In this document: positions 46,462 through 62,045 of the stretch, piece by piece
Layout: every line of letters starts with the position of its first letter
Position numbering within the stretch: position 1 is the stretch's first letter
Origin: Cannabis sativa
Taxonomy: Eukaryota; Streptophyta; Magnoliopsida; Rosales; Cannabaceae
DNA length: 64,000 nucleotides
Direction: 5' to 3'
Assembly (NCBI RefSeq): GCF_029168945.1
Contig: NC_083605.1
Coordinates: forward strand, 75,162,969 to 75,226,968
Position numbers and translations under genes: made by a program
Notes under the pieces: generated by a model
Told to the model about the DNA's origin: nothing
What the model saw: only the letters and a program-made list of their open reading frames with translations
Database searches by the model: none

Positions 46462-48749
46462 TTTTATTAAAGAGGGAAGCATCTAAGTGTTTACTTTATT
46501 TTCTTTTCTTCAACCATATTGTGAAAACTCTAAAACACTTCAAATATTATTAATTTGTCAAAAAGAAAAATTGTCAATTTTAATATATGTTTATTTTAGA
46601 TATTTTTACTTTGACTGGATTGTTTATTTTTATTTTTTAACTATTTCATTTTAATGTGTAACCATATTTTAGATTTTTCTTTGTTTGGCATAATAATATT
46701 TAGAATAGTTTGGCTTGTTTTAAACAACTTTGGTAGTTTTTTTTTTTAAGTTATTCATATTTGTTGTTGCTATTTTTGTTTTAATTTTTACAAAATTAAA
46801 GGAGTATTGAATTTGGTAATTTGTTAACTAAGTGAAATTTGAAATACATATTATTAATCATTATAATTTAAAGAAAATTTACTTGTATTTTAATAATGAA
46901 ATATATACCTTTTCTCTGCACATTTTTCCATTCCTTCCAAATAAATTGGATTGATAATAATTTGTATTCGCACACTTAGATTCAGTTGAATGATGAATGG
47001 ACAATTTCATAGTTTTATAAAAGCAAAAAAGAGGTATTCGACAAGGTGATTTTGCATGTCTCTACTTTTATTTATTCTTGTTATGGAGTATCTTTCTAGA
47101 ATTATGTTGAAAGTGGCCAAAAAGAAGGTTTTAAGTTTCAAGAAAGGTGTAGAGGATTGAGGTTGAATCACCTTTGTTTTGCGGACGACATTTTGTTGTG
47201 TTTCAATGGTGACTTTCAGCCTGCTTATTTCATGCTTCAAGAACTAAAACTCTTCTCCCAGTCATCTGGTTTACTTCCTAGTGAAGCAAACTCTGTTGTC
47301 TATTATTGCAGTATGGAGCAAAATGAGATTCAAAGGGTATTAGAATGTGGAGTTCAAGATACTAATCATTTGCAGGAAGAGTGACTATCATTTACTCTGT
47401 CCTAGTTTCCATTCATTCGTATTGGGCGCAAATAATGCTCATTTGTAAGAAGATTTTGAAACCAAATCAATTCAATCTGCAGATCTTTTCTATGGAAAGG
47501 TGTAGTGGAATATGGGAGATAGGATACATCTCTTAGTCTGATCTTTGTAATAAGCTGAAGGAATTAGGTGGCTTGGGGTTTCAAAAGATTGTTACTTGGA
47601 ACATGGTTGCTTTGGGCAAATATACTTAGGTTGTGGCTACGAAACAAGACACTATGGGTAAAATGGGTACACAACGTTTATTTAAAGAACAACTCTTGGT
47701 GGAATTACAAATCTATAGTTAATAGTAGTTGGTATTGGAGACAGATTGTGAGAGTGAAAGAAAGTATTAAACAAGTATGTATTGAATAAACTTTTCTTGC
47801 TAATTCTTACTTGATTAGTAAGGGATATGGCTGGTTAGTATCTTGTCTAGAGCAAGTTCATTGGTGTGGACAAATTTAGGGAAGATATAACATCCCTAAA
47901 TAAAGATTTATTGTTTGGCTTGCTTTCCAAAACTGATTACAAACTAAGGATAGACTTTTTAAGTTTCATGTAGCCTAAGTAGGGCCACATACATAGGGTG
48001 GTGCAACTGGAATCGAGGCCCCAAGCCCTACAATTTTGGTGGCGTCAAAAAATTAAGATTTATATTATATATATAGAAACAAAATATATTATATAAAATT
48101 TAGGTTAATATATTGCATAAAAATATTGTAGCACAAGTAGTTAGTTGAAGCTTAAAATATATATTGATGATTGGAGTCTTGGGTTTGATCCTTACCATTG
48201 TCACTTTTGTTTTTATTAAATTCTTGTACATATCATATAAATGTATATAGTTAGTGATGTTTAAATTTATAAAATTAATTATTAAGGTTCATTTTATATA
48301 ATATTTTAAAATATCTTTAGTGCATTATTTAAAAAAAAATATAATATAATATTTATATTCTTTTTAAATAATTTTTGTAGAAATTAATTTAATATATATA
48401 TATATATAAACATTTTTAGGTGCAATCAAATAAAAAAAACTATCACGATAGTAATAAATAAATTAAATATTTCAAAACGAAAACTAACGAGAATATTATA
48501 ACTTAAAAAATTAATGACAACATTATAATAGATAATGATAATATATTAACTTATTAAAAAGTATATTTGTTAATTATTATGTATTTTCTTAAATTTATTA
48601 ATTTTGTATATTTATAAAAAAAAATTGACATAGTATTTTTTTTATATATATAAAAGTGTTAAAATATATAGCATTTCAATAGAGATACAATTATAATCAA
48701 ATATTACTTTAAGTTAATTTATGTGGCTAGAAAAATTATTTATTATATA

Positions 48750-49688
48750 TGTAACGTTCCCGCTTCAAGCTTCTATTGGGCCCTTACACCCACGGACTGA
48801 TGGCTCTTATACACGAGTACGCCACTCTGGCTGCTTCCTGGATTGATGACTGACCCTACAAACCAACACGAGTGTTTTCAGCGTGCTTTGTCCTCACTCG
48901 CACGCTTCTTGGGAAAACTTCTCAGGAGGTCACCCATCCTTAAAATTGCTCCAGGCCAAGCACACTTAACTGTGGAGTTCTTTCGAGATGGGCTACCGAA
49001 AAACAAGATGCACCTTGTTGATATAGGTAGTACCAATCAATCCATTTATGCTCTCTTCGACTGTGTAGTCCCATACCTACACAGTCTCAGAATCATCCCA
49101 CTTGACCTTCCTTAGGCGATGTGGGCTTGCACAGCTTACCCGGTATTTCTCCTTACGGATCACAGGACTACTGACTGTCACAATCACCTCCCTTTACGGG
49201 GTCCGACGTCCTCGTCGACCACACTTCCGGCTGGGTCAAGGCTCTGATACCATTTTGTAACGTCCCCGCTTCAAGCCTCCATTGGGCCCTTACACCCACG
49301 GACTGATGGCTCTTATACACGAGTACGCCACTCTAGCTGCTTCCTGGATTGATGACTGACCCTACAGACCAACACGAGTGTTTTCAGCGTGCTTTGTCCT
49401 CACTCGCACGCTTCCTGGGAAAACTTCTCAGGAGGTCACCAATCCTTAAAATTGCTCCAGGCCAAGCACGCTTAACGGTGAAGTTCTTTCGAGACGGGCT
49501 ACCGAAAAACAAGATGCACCTTGTTGATGTAGGTAGTACCAATCAACCCATTTATGCTCTCTTCGACTGTGTAGTCCCATACCTACACAGTCGCAGAATC
49601 ATCCCACTTGATCTTCCCTAGGCGATGTGGGATTGCACAGCTTACCCGATATTTCCCCTTACGGATCACAGGACTACTGACTGTCACA
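48750..49688 (-). mobile_element. Intact Cassandra TRIM retrotransposon
   Basis: Two 433-bp LTRs (48750-49182 and 49256-49688) frame a 73-bp interior, with 5-bp target duplication ATATA on both sides (48745-48749 and 49689-49693). On the minus strand each LTR begins TGTGACAGTC and ends GGGGACGTTACA (or a one-base variant). The primer site TGGTATCAGAGC (49252-49241), matching tRNA-Met, follows the 5' LTR, and the purine tract AAAGGGAGGTGA precedes the 3' LTR. Each LTR holds a 5S rRNA-like segment with AGTTAAGCGTGCTTGG and GGATGGGTGACCTCCTGAGA. It encodes no protein and needs enzymes from other elements. By eye the LTRs differ at about 19 of 433 positions, so the insertion is not very recent. 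Confidence 0.95.
48855..49035 (-). other. 5S rRNA-like promoter segment in the Cassandra 3' LTR
   Basis: Read on the minus strand it follows plant 5S rRNA: GGTGCATC, CCCATCTCGAAAGAACTCC, AGTTAAGCGTGCTTGG (box A region), GGATGGGTGACCTCC (box C region) and ACTCGTGTTGG, with inserted bases between GAGAAG and ACTCGTG. It is part of a retrotransposon, not a 5S gene. The same segment is in the 5' LTR and in the solo LTR at 52447. Confidence 0.8.
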
Positions 49689-50095
49689 ATATAGGGATAA
49701 AATAAGAGTTAAAACTGATATCAAAATTTGAATAATATATTTTTATTTTAAATTTTTATATAAAAAAAATAGATCTTGCTTTAAATTTCGCTTTAAGTCT
49801 CTCAACACTTTGAGACAGCCTTGGACCTAAGATAATTGTTGTTTAGTTTGTGGTCAACAAAGGAAGAACGTTGCTTACTTATTTTTTGACTGTGTGCAAC
49901 AAAAGATGTACCTAGATGTCATTAAAAAATAGTTGGGTTGGAGAGCTCCTAGTTGCCACTTTCAATAGCTACTTAGAGGGATCTTTTGGTCAAAACAATT
50001 CCTTTTTAAGAAGCAAAATTTTCCTATGGTGGTTGTTACTTTGATTTACGACTCGAAAAGACAATTCATGATGGTTTAGCCTGTTCTACACTCTC

Positions 50096-50300
50096 CCGTT
50101 ACTGAAAGTTCATCTTTTGATTTCAACTACCTCGGATAAGTCTTTCATCCGGGTTTCTCCACGACTCCCACTCCCTTTAATGCGATTCTATTAATATATA
50201 ACGATTGATTTCTTCTTAGATCCATTCATTCCACCTGAGTCTTATTCTTTTGAATCAGAAAAGAAGATGAGATCATATTTCATTCAACCAAAAAAATAAA
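50096..50300. other. GC-richer block of unknown origin
   Basis: TTCTACACTCTCCCGTTACT through TTCCACCTGAGTCTTATTC stands out in composition and codes for nothing obvious. Its texture recalls plant mitochondrial or plastid DNA, so an organelle insertion is possible, but no gene was recognised. Confidence 0.25.
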
Positions 50301-52446
50301 ATTGCTTTGGGCCCATGAGGGTAATAAAATCTTAAATCGATTGACAATCATCTTGGTGATGATGAAAGAACAAGAATGAACTGTTTTGGTTGCAAAAAGT
50401 GATGACAATGTCTACAATTGTGAAATGTGTTAAAGTTTGATAGAATTCTTATTATTTTACAAAAGAAATTGAAGAAACAAGAATTAGAATAAGCTGATGT
50501 ATAGTCAAAACATATGTATAAAATCTTGAAAAATCAGGCCTATATGAGGTTGTGAGTGTATAAAAATTTTGTGGTTTAGTACAATTTTATAAATCATACA
50601 AAAAAAAATGGAAAATATATATAACTTAAGTATATATTTTCGAAAATGGTCTCACTATCATAAAATTTGAAAATTGTTAACAAAAAGTACCAAAGATATT
50701 TGAATAGTACTTTTTTATGATTTATTTACATGAACACAATTTTTATATATGTTCCCCTCAAATTTTTTTTTATATATATGCTAAAAAATACAAAAAAAAA
50801 TAAAAAAAGTTGTTAATCTTATTCGAATTATGCAAATGACTATTTTTATTAAATGTGAAGAAGGAAGCAAACATAGTGAGAAATTTAGCGAAAGTGTCAT
50901 TCGTCCTCAAACCTATTAATTATGTTAAAATATAAAAAAAAAATTAATTACATAAAAAAAATAAAATATTAATAATTTAAAATACTAAATACTAAATACT
51001 TTCTCCAAAAAAATTCTTGATTTTTTTTAATATTATACTAATAAAAACACATAAAAAATTTAACTATCCAAGCAACAAGAAAAAAGTTAAAAAAAAAAAA
51101 GTGAATAAAAGTATTTAATTAAAGAAGGGGATTTATTAAAATAAATATACTTTTTTGAATATATTAAAGTGTCATTATTTAATCAAGCTCAAATGGTTAA
51201 TCTTCACTAATACGCGGTTTTGGGGTTGAATTAATATGATTAGACTATCTAACACTTGACCTGGTCAACAATTTATTACATGTCATCATCTTCTATTTAA
51301 TTATCATTCATATCACATTTTAATTATTTATTGTCCATTTTCCAAACTTTTATATTATTAAACTCAAACCATTTTAGTTGACATTTTCAATGATTTTAAC
51401 CATTAAGGGCTATTACTACAATGAATAATGAACTCACAATAAATATAATATAAATAATGGTATAGTGACACTCAAAGTGTATAAACTATCTATAAATTAA
51501 GAACACATTTACTACATAATATTTAAAATTAAAATAAAAAAAAATATAACAGTATAAGTAAAGAATAATTAAAATTAATATTAATAATATTTAATTACTA
51601 AAATTATTTGGAAATAAAATAATAATAATTTATAAAGTTATTATTTAATTTATAATCAAGAAATGTAATTGTATTTCCAAACATTGATTACAAGGATTAA
51701 TCAAACTTACTCATACTCAACCTAGTGTTTTGAAGATAAGTATATCATCATAAATATATATCTTATATGTAATGAAAAAATAAGTATATTATCGTAAATA
51801 TATATCTTAAGTGACTATAACCTATATATATTTATAGAGTTTTCATTCTTATATTAACGTAAACATGTGTTACTGTAGATATTTAATTAAGTAGTATTTA
51901 TTATGAACTTGAATAGGTAATTTAGAGGTTACACAAATTGTTAGAAACATTCAACATTTGCTCAAAATTGAAGCTTAAAAAAATGTTGATATAGGCTGTT
52001 ACTCACCTTGATGTGATGAGTTTATCTCTCCAAACATTTTAAATATTTCCCACTTGATTTTGAATTAATGTACAAATATTAATAAGATGAAAAATGATAA
52101 ATTTTGTCCTTATAACTAAATCATGTGACTATTTAGGAGTTTGTATTATTAACATACATGGTGATAAGATGTATGTTAGCTAGTCTCTTCTCTTTATTAA
52201 TGATCCTTTAAATGCTATCCAAAAATATCAAATCAATTACTATCATACAGTTGAAGTAACTAATTGCCAACTAGGGTTTAATGGACAGGCTATTATATTT
52301 ACGTACTCAAGGTGCATTTGTATATATAAGATTGGTATTAGGCACTAGTGATATCTAATACTATTTAGAAATTGCATCTTGCGATTGATTAGCGATACGA
52401 TCTACCGAGACTCTGATGCTTGCTGGAGCACTTGGAGTTGTCTATC
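50301..52446. other. Gene-free AT-rich region
   Basis: No gene or bounded element seen. Two small matching pieces (ATAAGTATATCATCATAAAT at 51737 and ATAAGTATATTATCGTAAAT at 51780) form a short direct repeat. 52381-52446 is GC-richer and continues across the solo LTR (see findings). Confidence 0.45.
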
Positions 52447-52880
52447 TGTAACGTCCCCGCTTCAAGCCTCCATTGGGCCCTTACACCCACGGAATAATTG
52501 GCTCTTATACACGAGTACGCCACTTTGGCTGCTTGCTGGAATGACGACTGACCCTACAGACCAACACGAGTGTTTCCAGCGTGTTTTGTCCTCACTCACA
52601 CGCATCCTGCGAAAACTTTTCAGGAGGTCACCCATCCTTGAAATTGCTCCAAGCCAAGCACGCTTAACTGTGGAGTTCTTTCGAGATGGGCTACCGAAAA
52701 ACAAGATGCACCTTGTTGATATAGGTAGTACCAATCAATCCATTTAAGCCCTCTTCAACTGTGTAGTCCCATACCTACACAGTCTCAGAATCATCCCACT
52801 TGACCTTCCCCAGGCGGTGTGGGATTGTACAGCTTACCCGGTATTTCCCCTTACGGATCACGGGACTACTGACTGTCACA
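52447..52880 (-). mobile_element. Cassandra solo LTR
   Basis: A 434-bp LTR nearly identical to those at 48750-49688, with perfect target duplication CTATC (52442-52446 and 52881-52885). Begins TGTGACAGTC and ends GGGGACGTTACA on the minus strand. No primer site or second LTR next to it, so the interior was lost by LTR-LTR recombination. Confidence 0.95.
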
Positions 52881-53059
52881 CTATCCTCCAAATGTTCAAG
52901 GTCTATTCGTAAGAGGCTAAGTAAATTTTCAGGTTTCCATGCAAAGGGATCGAAAAGAAATTTAGAGAGAGAGAGCGTGAAGAGCAAAGGGATTAGGATT
53001 TTCGTGTTTTTTCTTAACAAATAGTAGTAATAATAAATGGTTTTTGATTTTTTTTGCAC

Positions 53060-54295
53060 TTTTTACTTTAGGAAATTAGGGTCTAAAGAAAAAAAAAAGA
53101 ATTTTTATTTTTATTTTTTTTATAATTTTAGATTAGTTTTAAAAAATTTATTCAAATGGACCAATAAAATTATGTTTTGTGTGTCTACATAGATAATATC
53201 CTGTGTACACATGCATATGTCCACATGGTACTTAACAGCTAAGAAATTGTAAATTGCTAACGGTATTGTGATTTTGAGAGTTTTAGTGCCAAAAATTGAG
53301 TTGAGGGTTAAGTGTAAGTAAAGTAAAAAATATTAGCTAGGAATTTTGCTGCAACTAACTCTTTTAATAATTTTATTTAATTTTAAAATGAATTTTAAGA
53401 TAATAATATCAAGTGTACCAATATAAACGTGTCATGTACAAGAGTGTATGCATAAACAATTTATGGTGACAATTAACTGAAGCACACCTTAAATTTACTA
53501 ATAGTTTAGTAATTTAAAAATTTTGCCGCCAAAATTTATGCTTGAAAAATTAAATATAAGTAAAATAATAGTTAAAAAATTTTAGCTACCAAAAACTCTT
53601 TTTAATATTAATATTTATTATTTTTTTTAAAAGATGATTTTGATATTTGTATATTCATTTTATCTTTTTCTTATATCATTCTAAAAATGGAGGATTACAT
53701 TTTTAAAATTTACAAGGAAAAAATCTCCCTCCTATCAAACAATATTCTACCCTCTCACTCTTCTCTGGAAATTTTATTATATAACTATATGTCTTCCACT
53801 AACTAGAAATATAATTTAATAATAATTCAATTTAAAGAATTAATTACATTTTTTTTTATATTTATTTATACTAAAAACTATATTCAAATTCTAAAAATTA
53901 TATTAAAAATAACATACTCCTATTTTTTTTATCATTTTAAAAATTACAAATTTATTTTATCATTCACCAAAACACAAAATCAAAAACAACAATCACTTTC
54001 TTTTTTTTCATTTCTTGAAAGATAATGGCAGAAAAGAAAATAGTGACACAAAAGTTGCCATTAATTGATCACACTTCCAAACACAAGTAGTCTTAGTCTT
54101 GAGGGAAAAAGATAAAATAGAGAGATATAAATGAACACAACCCTCATTATTCTTATTAACAATACCAACCAAATAACTCTCAAATCGATCAGACTCTTAG
54201 TCCTAACAACTACTACAGATCCACTCCAGCTATGGCTGTAGTCTCAGCTTTAGCTACCATGAACTACTTTCATGGCCATTGCCATTGCCAAATAA
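53060..54295. other. Gene-free, plus THI1 3' flank
   Basis: 53150-53350 contains GTGTACACATGCATATGTCC and AAATTGCTAACGGTATTGTG, a loose match to 18300-18500. 54130-54295 is probably the THI1 3' UTR. Confidence 0.4.
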
Positions 54296-58256
<3,961 letters not shown>

Positions 58257-58499
58257 GGGCTTGTTTGGAACGCCATATTAGGTCGTATTGTATTGTATTG
58301 CATTATATTGAATTGTATTTTATGCAATATTTTTATGTAAAACTATATGTGGTATTAACTTTTATGGACACCTAAATATATAATATTTTAGTATAAATTA
58401 AAATTTAACATAGTATTATATAAAAATATGATATATAATCCAATTCAATATAATACAATACAATACAATACTACCTAATACGGCGTTCCAAACGACCCC
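58257..58499. mobile_element. Harbinger-type MITE, 243 bp, with about 65-bp inverted repeats
   Basis: TAA target duplication (58254-58256 and 58500-58502). The left arm GGGCTTGTTTGGAACGCCAT is inverted at the right as GGGGTCGTTTGGAACGCCGT, and both arms continue with ATTAGGT.GTATTGTATTG. Non-coding. Confidence 0.9.
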
Positions 58500-60391
58500 T
58501 AAGAAACCTTAGTCTAGTCATTTTTTTTTGTAGCAGAAAAAAATATGCTTCTAACATGTCAAAATGATCACTTTAAAAAATAGATTATAATAGTGTAATT
58601 TTTGTGTCCAAATAATAAATTGCGTGGCTGAAAAAACTTTTGAAATAAAAATAAAATAAAGAAAGTGAGAATAATAACAATTTGTGTCGTTTATTCACAT
58701 AATTTTTTTTTTAAAAAAAAAAATCTGATTGTATACCAACTAGGAGAGTCAATAAAATGTAAAAGAAAAACATATGGTTAATTTTTAATGTTAGTAGGCG
58801 TGTAGCGGTATTTAAAACAATAAAATAGTCTAAGAAAATTTCATAAATAATTTACAATTCACGTTGATACATATAATTATTTTTTTTCTAAAACTACTAA
58901 TTAGATTAAAAAACAAAAAAAAAATGTAAAATAAATAAATAAAAAGAATAGAATGTAAAAAAAAAAAATATTTGATCAACATAGTTTACTGCTATTTTGA
59001 AAAAATAAGTTTTTTATTAAAAGAAAAAAAAAGCTACTGTCTAGAAAAAGAAAAAAAAAAAAAAAGCTAGCATGTAGGCAAAATTTAAGAGAGAGAAGCA
59101 ATAAATATACATTGGTATACCTATCAAAAAGAAATACCTCAATTATGAGTATTAAAATAGGTAAAGGTAAATTCTTAAATAATTTAATAATAATAGTTGT
59201 TGGTGCAAATATTTCAAAAATAAATGGCATTTTTCAACATTTTGTTAGATTCCAAAATAGACTTACATATTTTAATCTGTATTGGAATAGGTTTTGCCGA
59301 TCGGCTTACATATAGGCAGGTTAAGATCGTACTTAGAATTTTGGAGACATAAAATAAATAATTCATATCTTAATTAATTGATGTGTATAATATATTATAT
59401 AATGGTATAAGTTCGAATCTCATAATATCTCAAAATTTAATTCATTTAGGTCTATATATTCTCAAGGTGGTAGACCCCGTTTGCAAGGACTTACCCTTAA
59501 TGGGAAGAGAATTTTTTGTCTAAATGGAAAGCGAGGCGAGAACGGGAATCATTTTTACATTTTCTTTTAAATTGGGGGATTTCCCGCCCCATATGCTTCC
59601 CTACTCCAAACACTAATTTCTATCAAAATATATATATATATATAGTAATTTTAAAGGGCACCCATAATGCATAGTAGACTAGCACACTTGTGAGATGTAA
59701 TATTACTATTGTTGTAGTTTAGTATCAAGTCCTACTAATTCTACTTTAATAAAAATTATAAAAAAAAATCGCTAACTAATTATAGGGGTCACCTCATACT
59801 CATAGTGGTGTTAGATACTTTGGTGTCTCATTTATGTTAACAATCTAGTGTTATGAGACGGCAATCACTGGTTTCTAAATAATTTGAAAAACATAAGTGA
59901 GACAGCAACACATGTTTCGTTTATTAAAAAAAGCTTATTCGCTACCCTAGTGTAGGGACCATCATATATTCATTATGTGGATCTAATTGATGAATAGAGA
60001 GAGATTACTGGGTCTCTTCGAATCAATAGGTGACTTCTCATCTACTTGCAAAGTGGAAAGTGGACTATTGAAGAACAGTGTGATTTTATGGATCGTCTCA
60101 TATGCTTCCCGGTCTAGTGTCTTGGTACTGGCACTAGAATCAAGTTGGAAAAATTAACGTACCAACTATGCATCTTCAAGATACTAACGCTTCTGCGACA
60201 ACATGAGGTTCTCTCTTTTACCATTGGGAGTCCTTAATGTCGCTTTTTTGCTCAATATCATCCTGAGACTTACAGAAAACATCTTTGTCACTGCCCCCCT
60301 ATTCCTGGTCATCATAGGAAACAAAGGGAGTACCCTTGCTATTGCCCCTTACTTTGAGTCATCTTCAAAAGCAAAGGGTGATTCTTCATTG
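58500..60391. other. Gene-free region; may include degraded retrotransposon sequence
   Basis: 59480-59600 has GC-rich words (GCGAGGCGAGAACGGGAATC, TTTCCCGCCCCATATGC). 59790-60200 has GC content like the adjoining gag remnant and is probably part of the same dead element, but no domain was read in it. Confidence 0.4.
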
Positions 60392-61443
60392 CTACCCCTT
60401 GCTCAGGTCATCCTGGAAGACAAAGGGGGAATCTGGTTCAGTGGAGATACTAGATGTTGATCCCTCCTCCTCTTCTTGATAAATGTCGATTCGAGACTCA
60501 GAAAGTGAATAAACAGAGTAATGGGCAACTGCTAGTGGATCAACACCATCGACCTTCTTGGTGGCCTCTTCGAGCTTGATAAAACCATCAACTCTGTCTT
60601 GAAATTCTTGAAAAATATACACTGCTTTAAGTTTCAAGTTCTGCCATAATGGACTCACAGCACCAAGTCCTACCGCCATTGCCATGACTTTGGCATCTTT
60701 ACTAAGTACCCTCATTTGAGTGGATTCCTCTAAGAATCATTGTAGGTAATTCTTTAAAGACTCATCTTGCTCTTGCTTAATGCAGATGGAATCATTGGGC
60801 TCATATATGTGCCTTGATGGTGAGAATTAGTCATAGAATACCCTTGTACGCGCTCCCCAAGAATCAATAGATCCTGAAGAAAGCCTAATATACCATTGTT
60901 GTGTTGTTTCTAACAGCGTGGCTAGAAAGATCTGGCATTGAGAATCATCTTGAATACCTTGAAGATCGATATGCACTTTGAAATTATGTATGTGAGAAAA
61001 AGGATCTAAATTTCTCGTATACATACTCTATTTTGGCATCCTAAATTTCAGGATGGCTAATGCCATGACCCTTCTCGAGAGTGGAGACAGTCTGTCTCTA
61101 TTAAGACTCCTGTCTATGACACCTCTCAAGGTAGGAAGGTCTCTCACCAACTCTTGTAAGCCATCTAGCTCCGCTTGTATGGCCTTTTGAGGGATCTCCA
61201 TTAGTTGATTCGCCTGAGCAAGTGGTTGGTGTCCATTGCCTTCAACTGCTTGCTCCGCCTGAGCAAGTGGTTGGTCTTTATTACCTCCATTTTCATGAGG
61301 TGGAATGGCATCTTTAGGCACACATGAGTCTCGATGATTCTTAGAATCCTACCGATTGCTATCAGTACGAGAACCATCAAATCATCCTCTCTTCGCCTCT
61401 TAAGAGGATGAGCTATTCGAGGGTCATTGAGAGGTATGCTCAT
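60392..61443 (-). pseudogene. Gypsy-type retrotransposon gag remnant
   Basis: The minus strand reads through a gag-like protein with at least one frameshift (near 61330-61350) and in-frame stops near 61028, 60827 and 60739. Landmarks are MSIPLNDPRIAHPLKRRRE at the start, DPFSHIHNFKVHIDLQGI and ATLLETTQQWYIRLSSGSI in the retrotransposon gag core, then SLKNYLQ and KVMAMAVGL...LWQNLKLKAVY. No zinc knuckle, protease or pol is present. Non-functional. Confidence 0.8.
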
Positions 61444-61569
61444 ATTATATACCGTATTTTGAAATCATAAAATTTTATTATTTCTATTATTAATGTAATT
61501 ATTTATTTAACTTTAAAAAATAAATTATCATTTTAACTGTCACTAACTCAAAAAGGGAAAGAGAAAAAA

Positions 61570-62045
61570 AAAAGAATAATTTACGGCATAAATACTTAAG
61601 TTTAACTCTTGGTTGCAAATAAATACATAAGTTTAATTTACGGCATAAATACTCAAAAAGGGAGAGAAAAAAAAGAGAGTAATTTACGGCATAAATACCT
61701 AAGTTTAACTTTTAGTTGCAAATAAATACCTAAGTTTAATTTTTAGCAGTAATAGTACTTAAGTTATAATTTTAAAACTTTTGTAGGTATTTGACTGTTA
61801 AGTGTTAAATAAATTGTCATGTGGCAATCACTGATTGGTCCAAGTCATTAAATTTTCATTTAAAAAAACAGTTTAAATATACGAATAAGAAAATGACACG
61901 TGATAGTGACTTGACATTTAACGACCATGTACTTACGGAGTTGCAGAAATATAATTTAAGTATTAATATCGTCAAAAATTAAATTTTGGTATTTATTTAC
62001 AGCCGAGAGTTAAACTTAAGTATTTATGCTGTCAATTACTTAAAA
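61570..62045. mobile_element. Long-arm MITE with a duplicated left arm
   Basis: TAATTTACGGCATAAATACT occurs at 61580 and TAATTTACGGCATAAATACC at 61681, each followed by TAAGTTTAACT and a GTTGCAAATAAATAC stretch. The right arm (61950-62035) is the inverse, ending AAGTATTTATGCTGTCAATT. The middle has CATGTGGCAATCACTGATTG, as in the 34480-34980 relative. Probably Mutator-type. Target duplication not found. Confidence 0.5.

Larger units (their letters stand above)
47977..49830. mobile_element. hAT-like insertion into the LINE remnant
   Basis: Left end TAGGGCCACATACATAGGGT; the right end read on the other strand is CCAAGGCTGTCTCAAAGTG, close to the CAGGCCGTCTCAAA end at 5717. The flanks AGCCTAAG and GACCTAAG are similar at six of eight bases and may be an aged 8-bp duplication. 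The bulk of its length is the Cassandra element nested in it. Confidence 0.5.
46960..50095 (+). pseudogene. Degenerate LINE reverse transcriptase / zf-RVT remnant, split by an insertion
   Basis: Left part 46990-47970: RT words in several frames, RGIRQGD near 47030, then LNHLCFADDILL at 47163 (catalytic FADD), LKLFSQSSGL, a GGLGFQKI.WN block near 47570, WVKWVHNVYL near 47665 and a zf-RVT-like IVWLAF..LQTKDRL near 47915. The right part resumes at about 49835 with CSLCGQQ.KNVAYLFFDC, which follows on in a normal zf-RVT domain. Many frameshifts and stops. The break at about 47977-49830 is a younger insertion. Confidence 0.75.

Noticed and set aside
48843..49621. Two nearly identical 90-codon plus-strand frames, and a relative at 52379-52747
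   Set aside because: They are readings through the Cassandra LTRs on the strand opposite to the 5S-like segment. Cassandra encodes no protein, and the similarity of the frames is LTR identity.
60392..61443. Endogenous pararetrovirus
   Set aside because: Only gag-like words typical of plant Gypsy elements are present; no movement protein or viral coat features.
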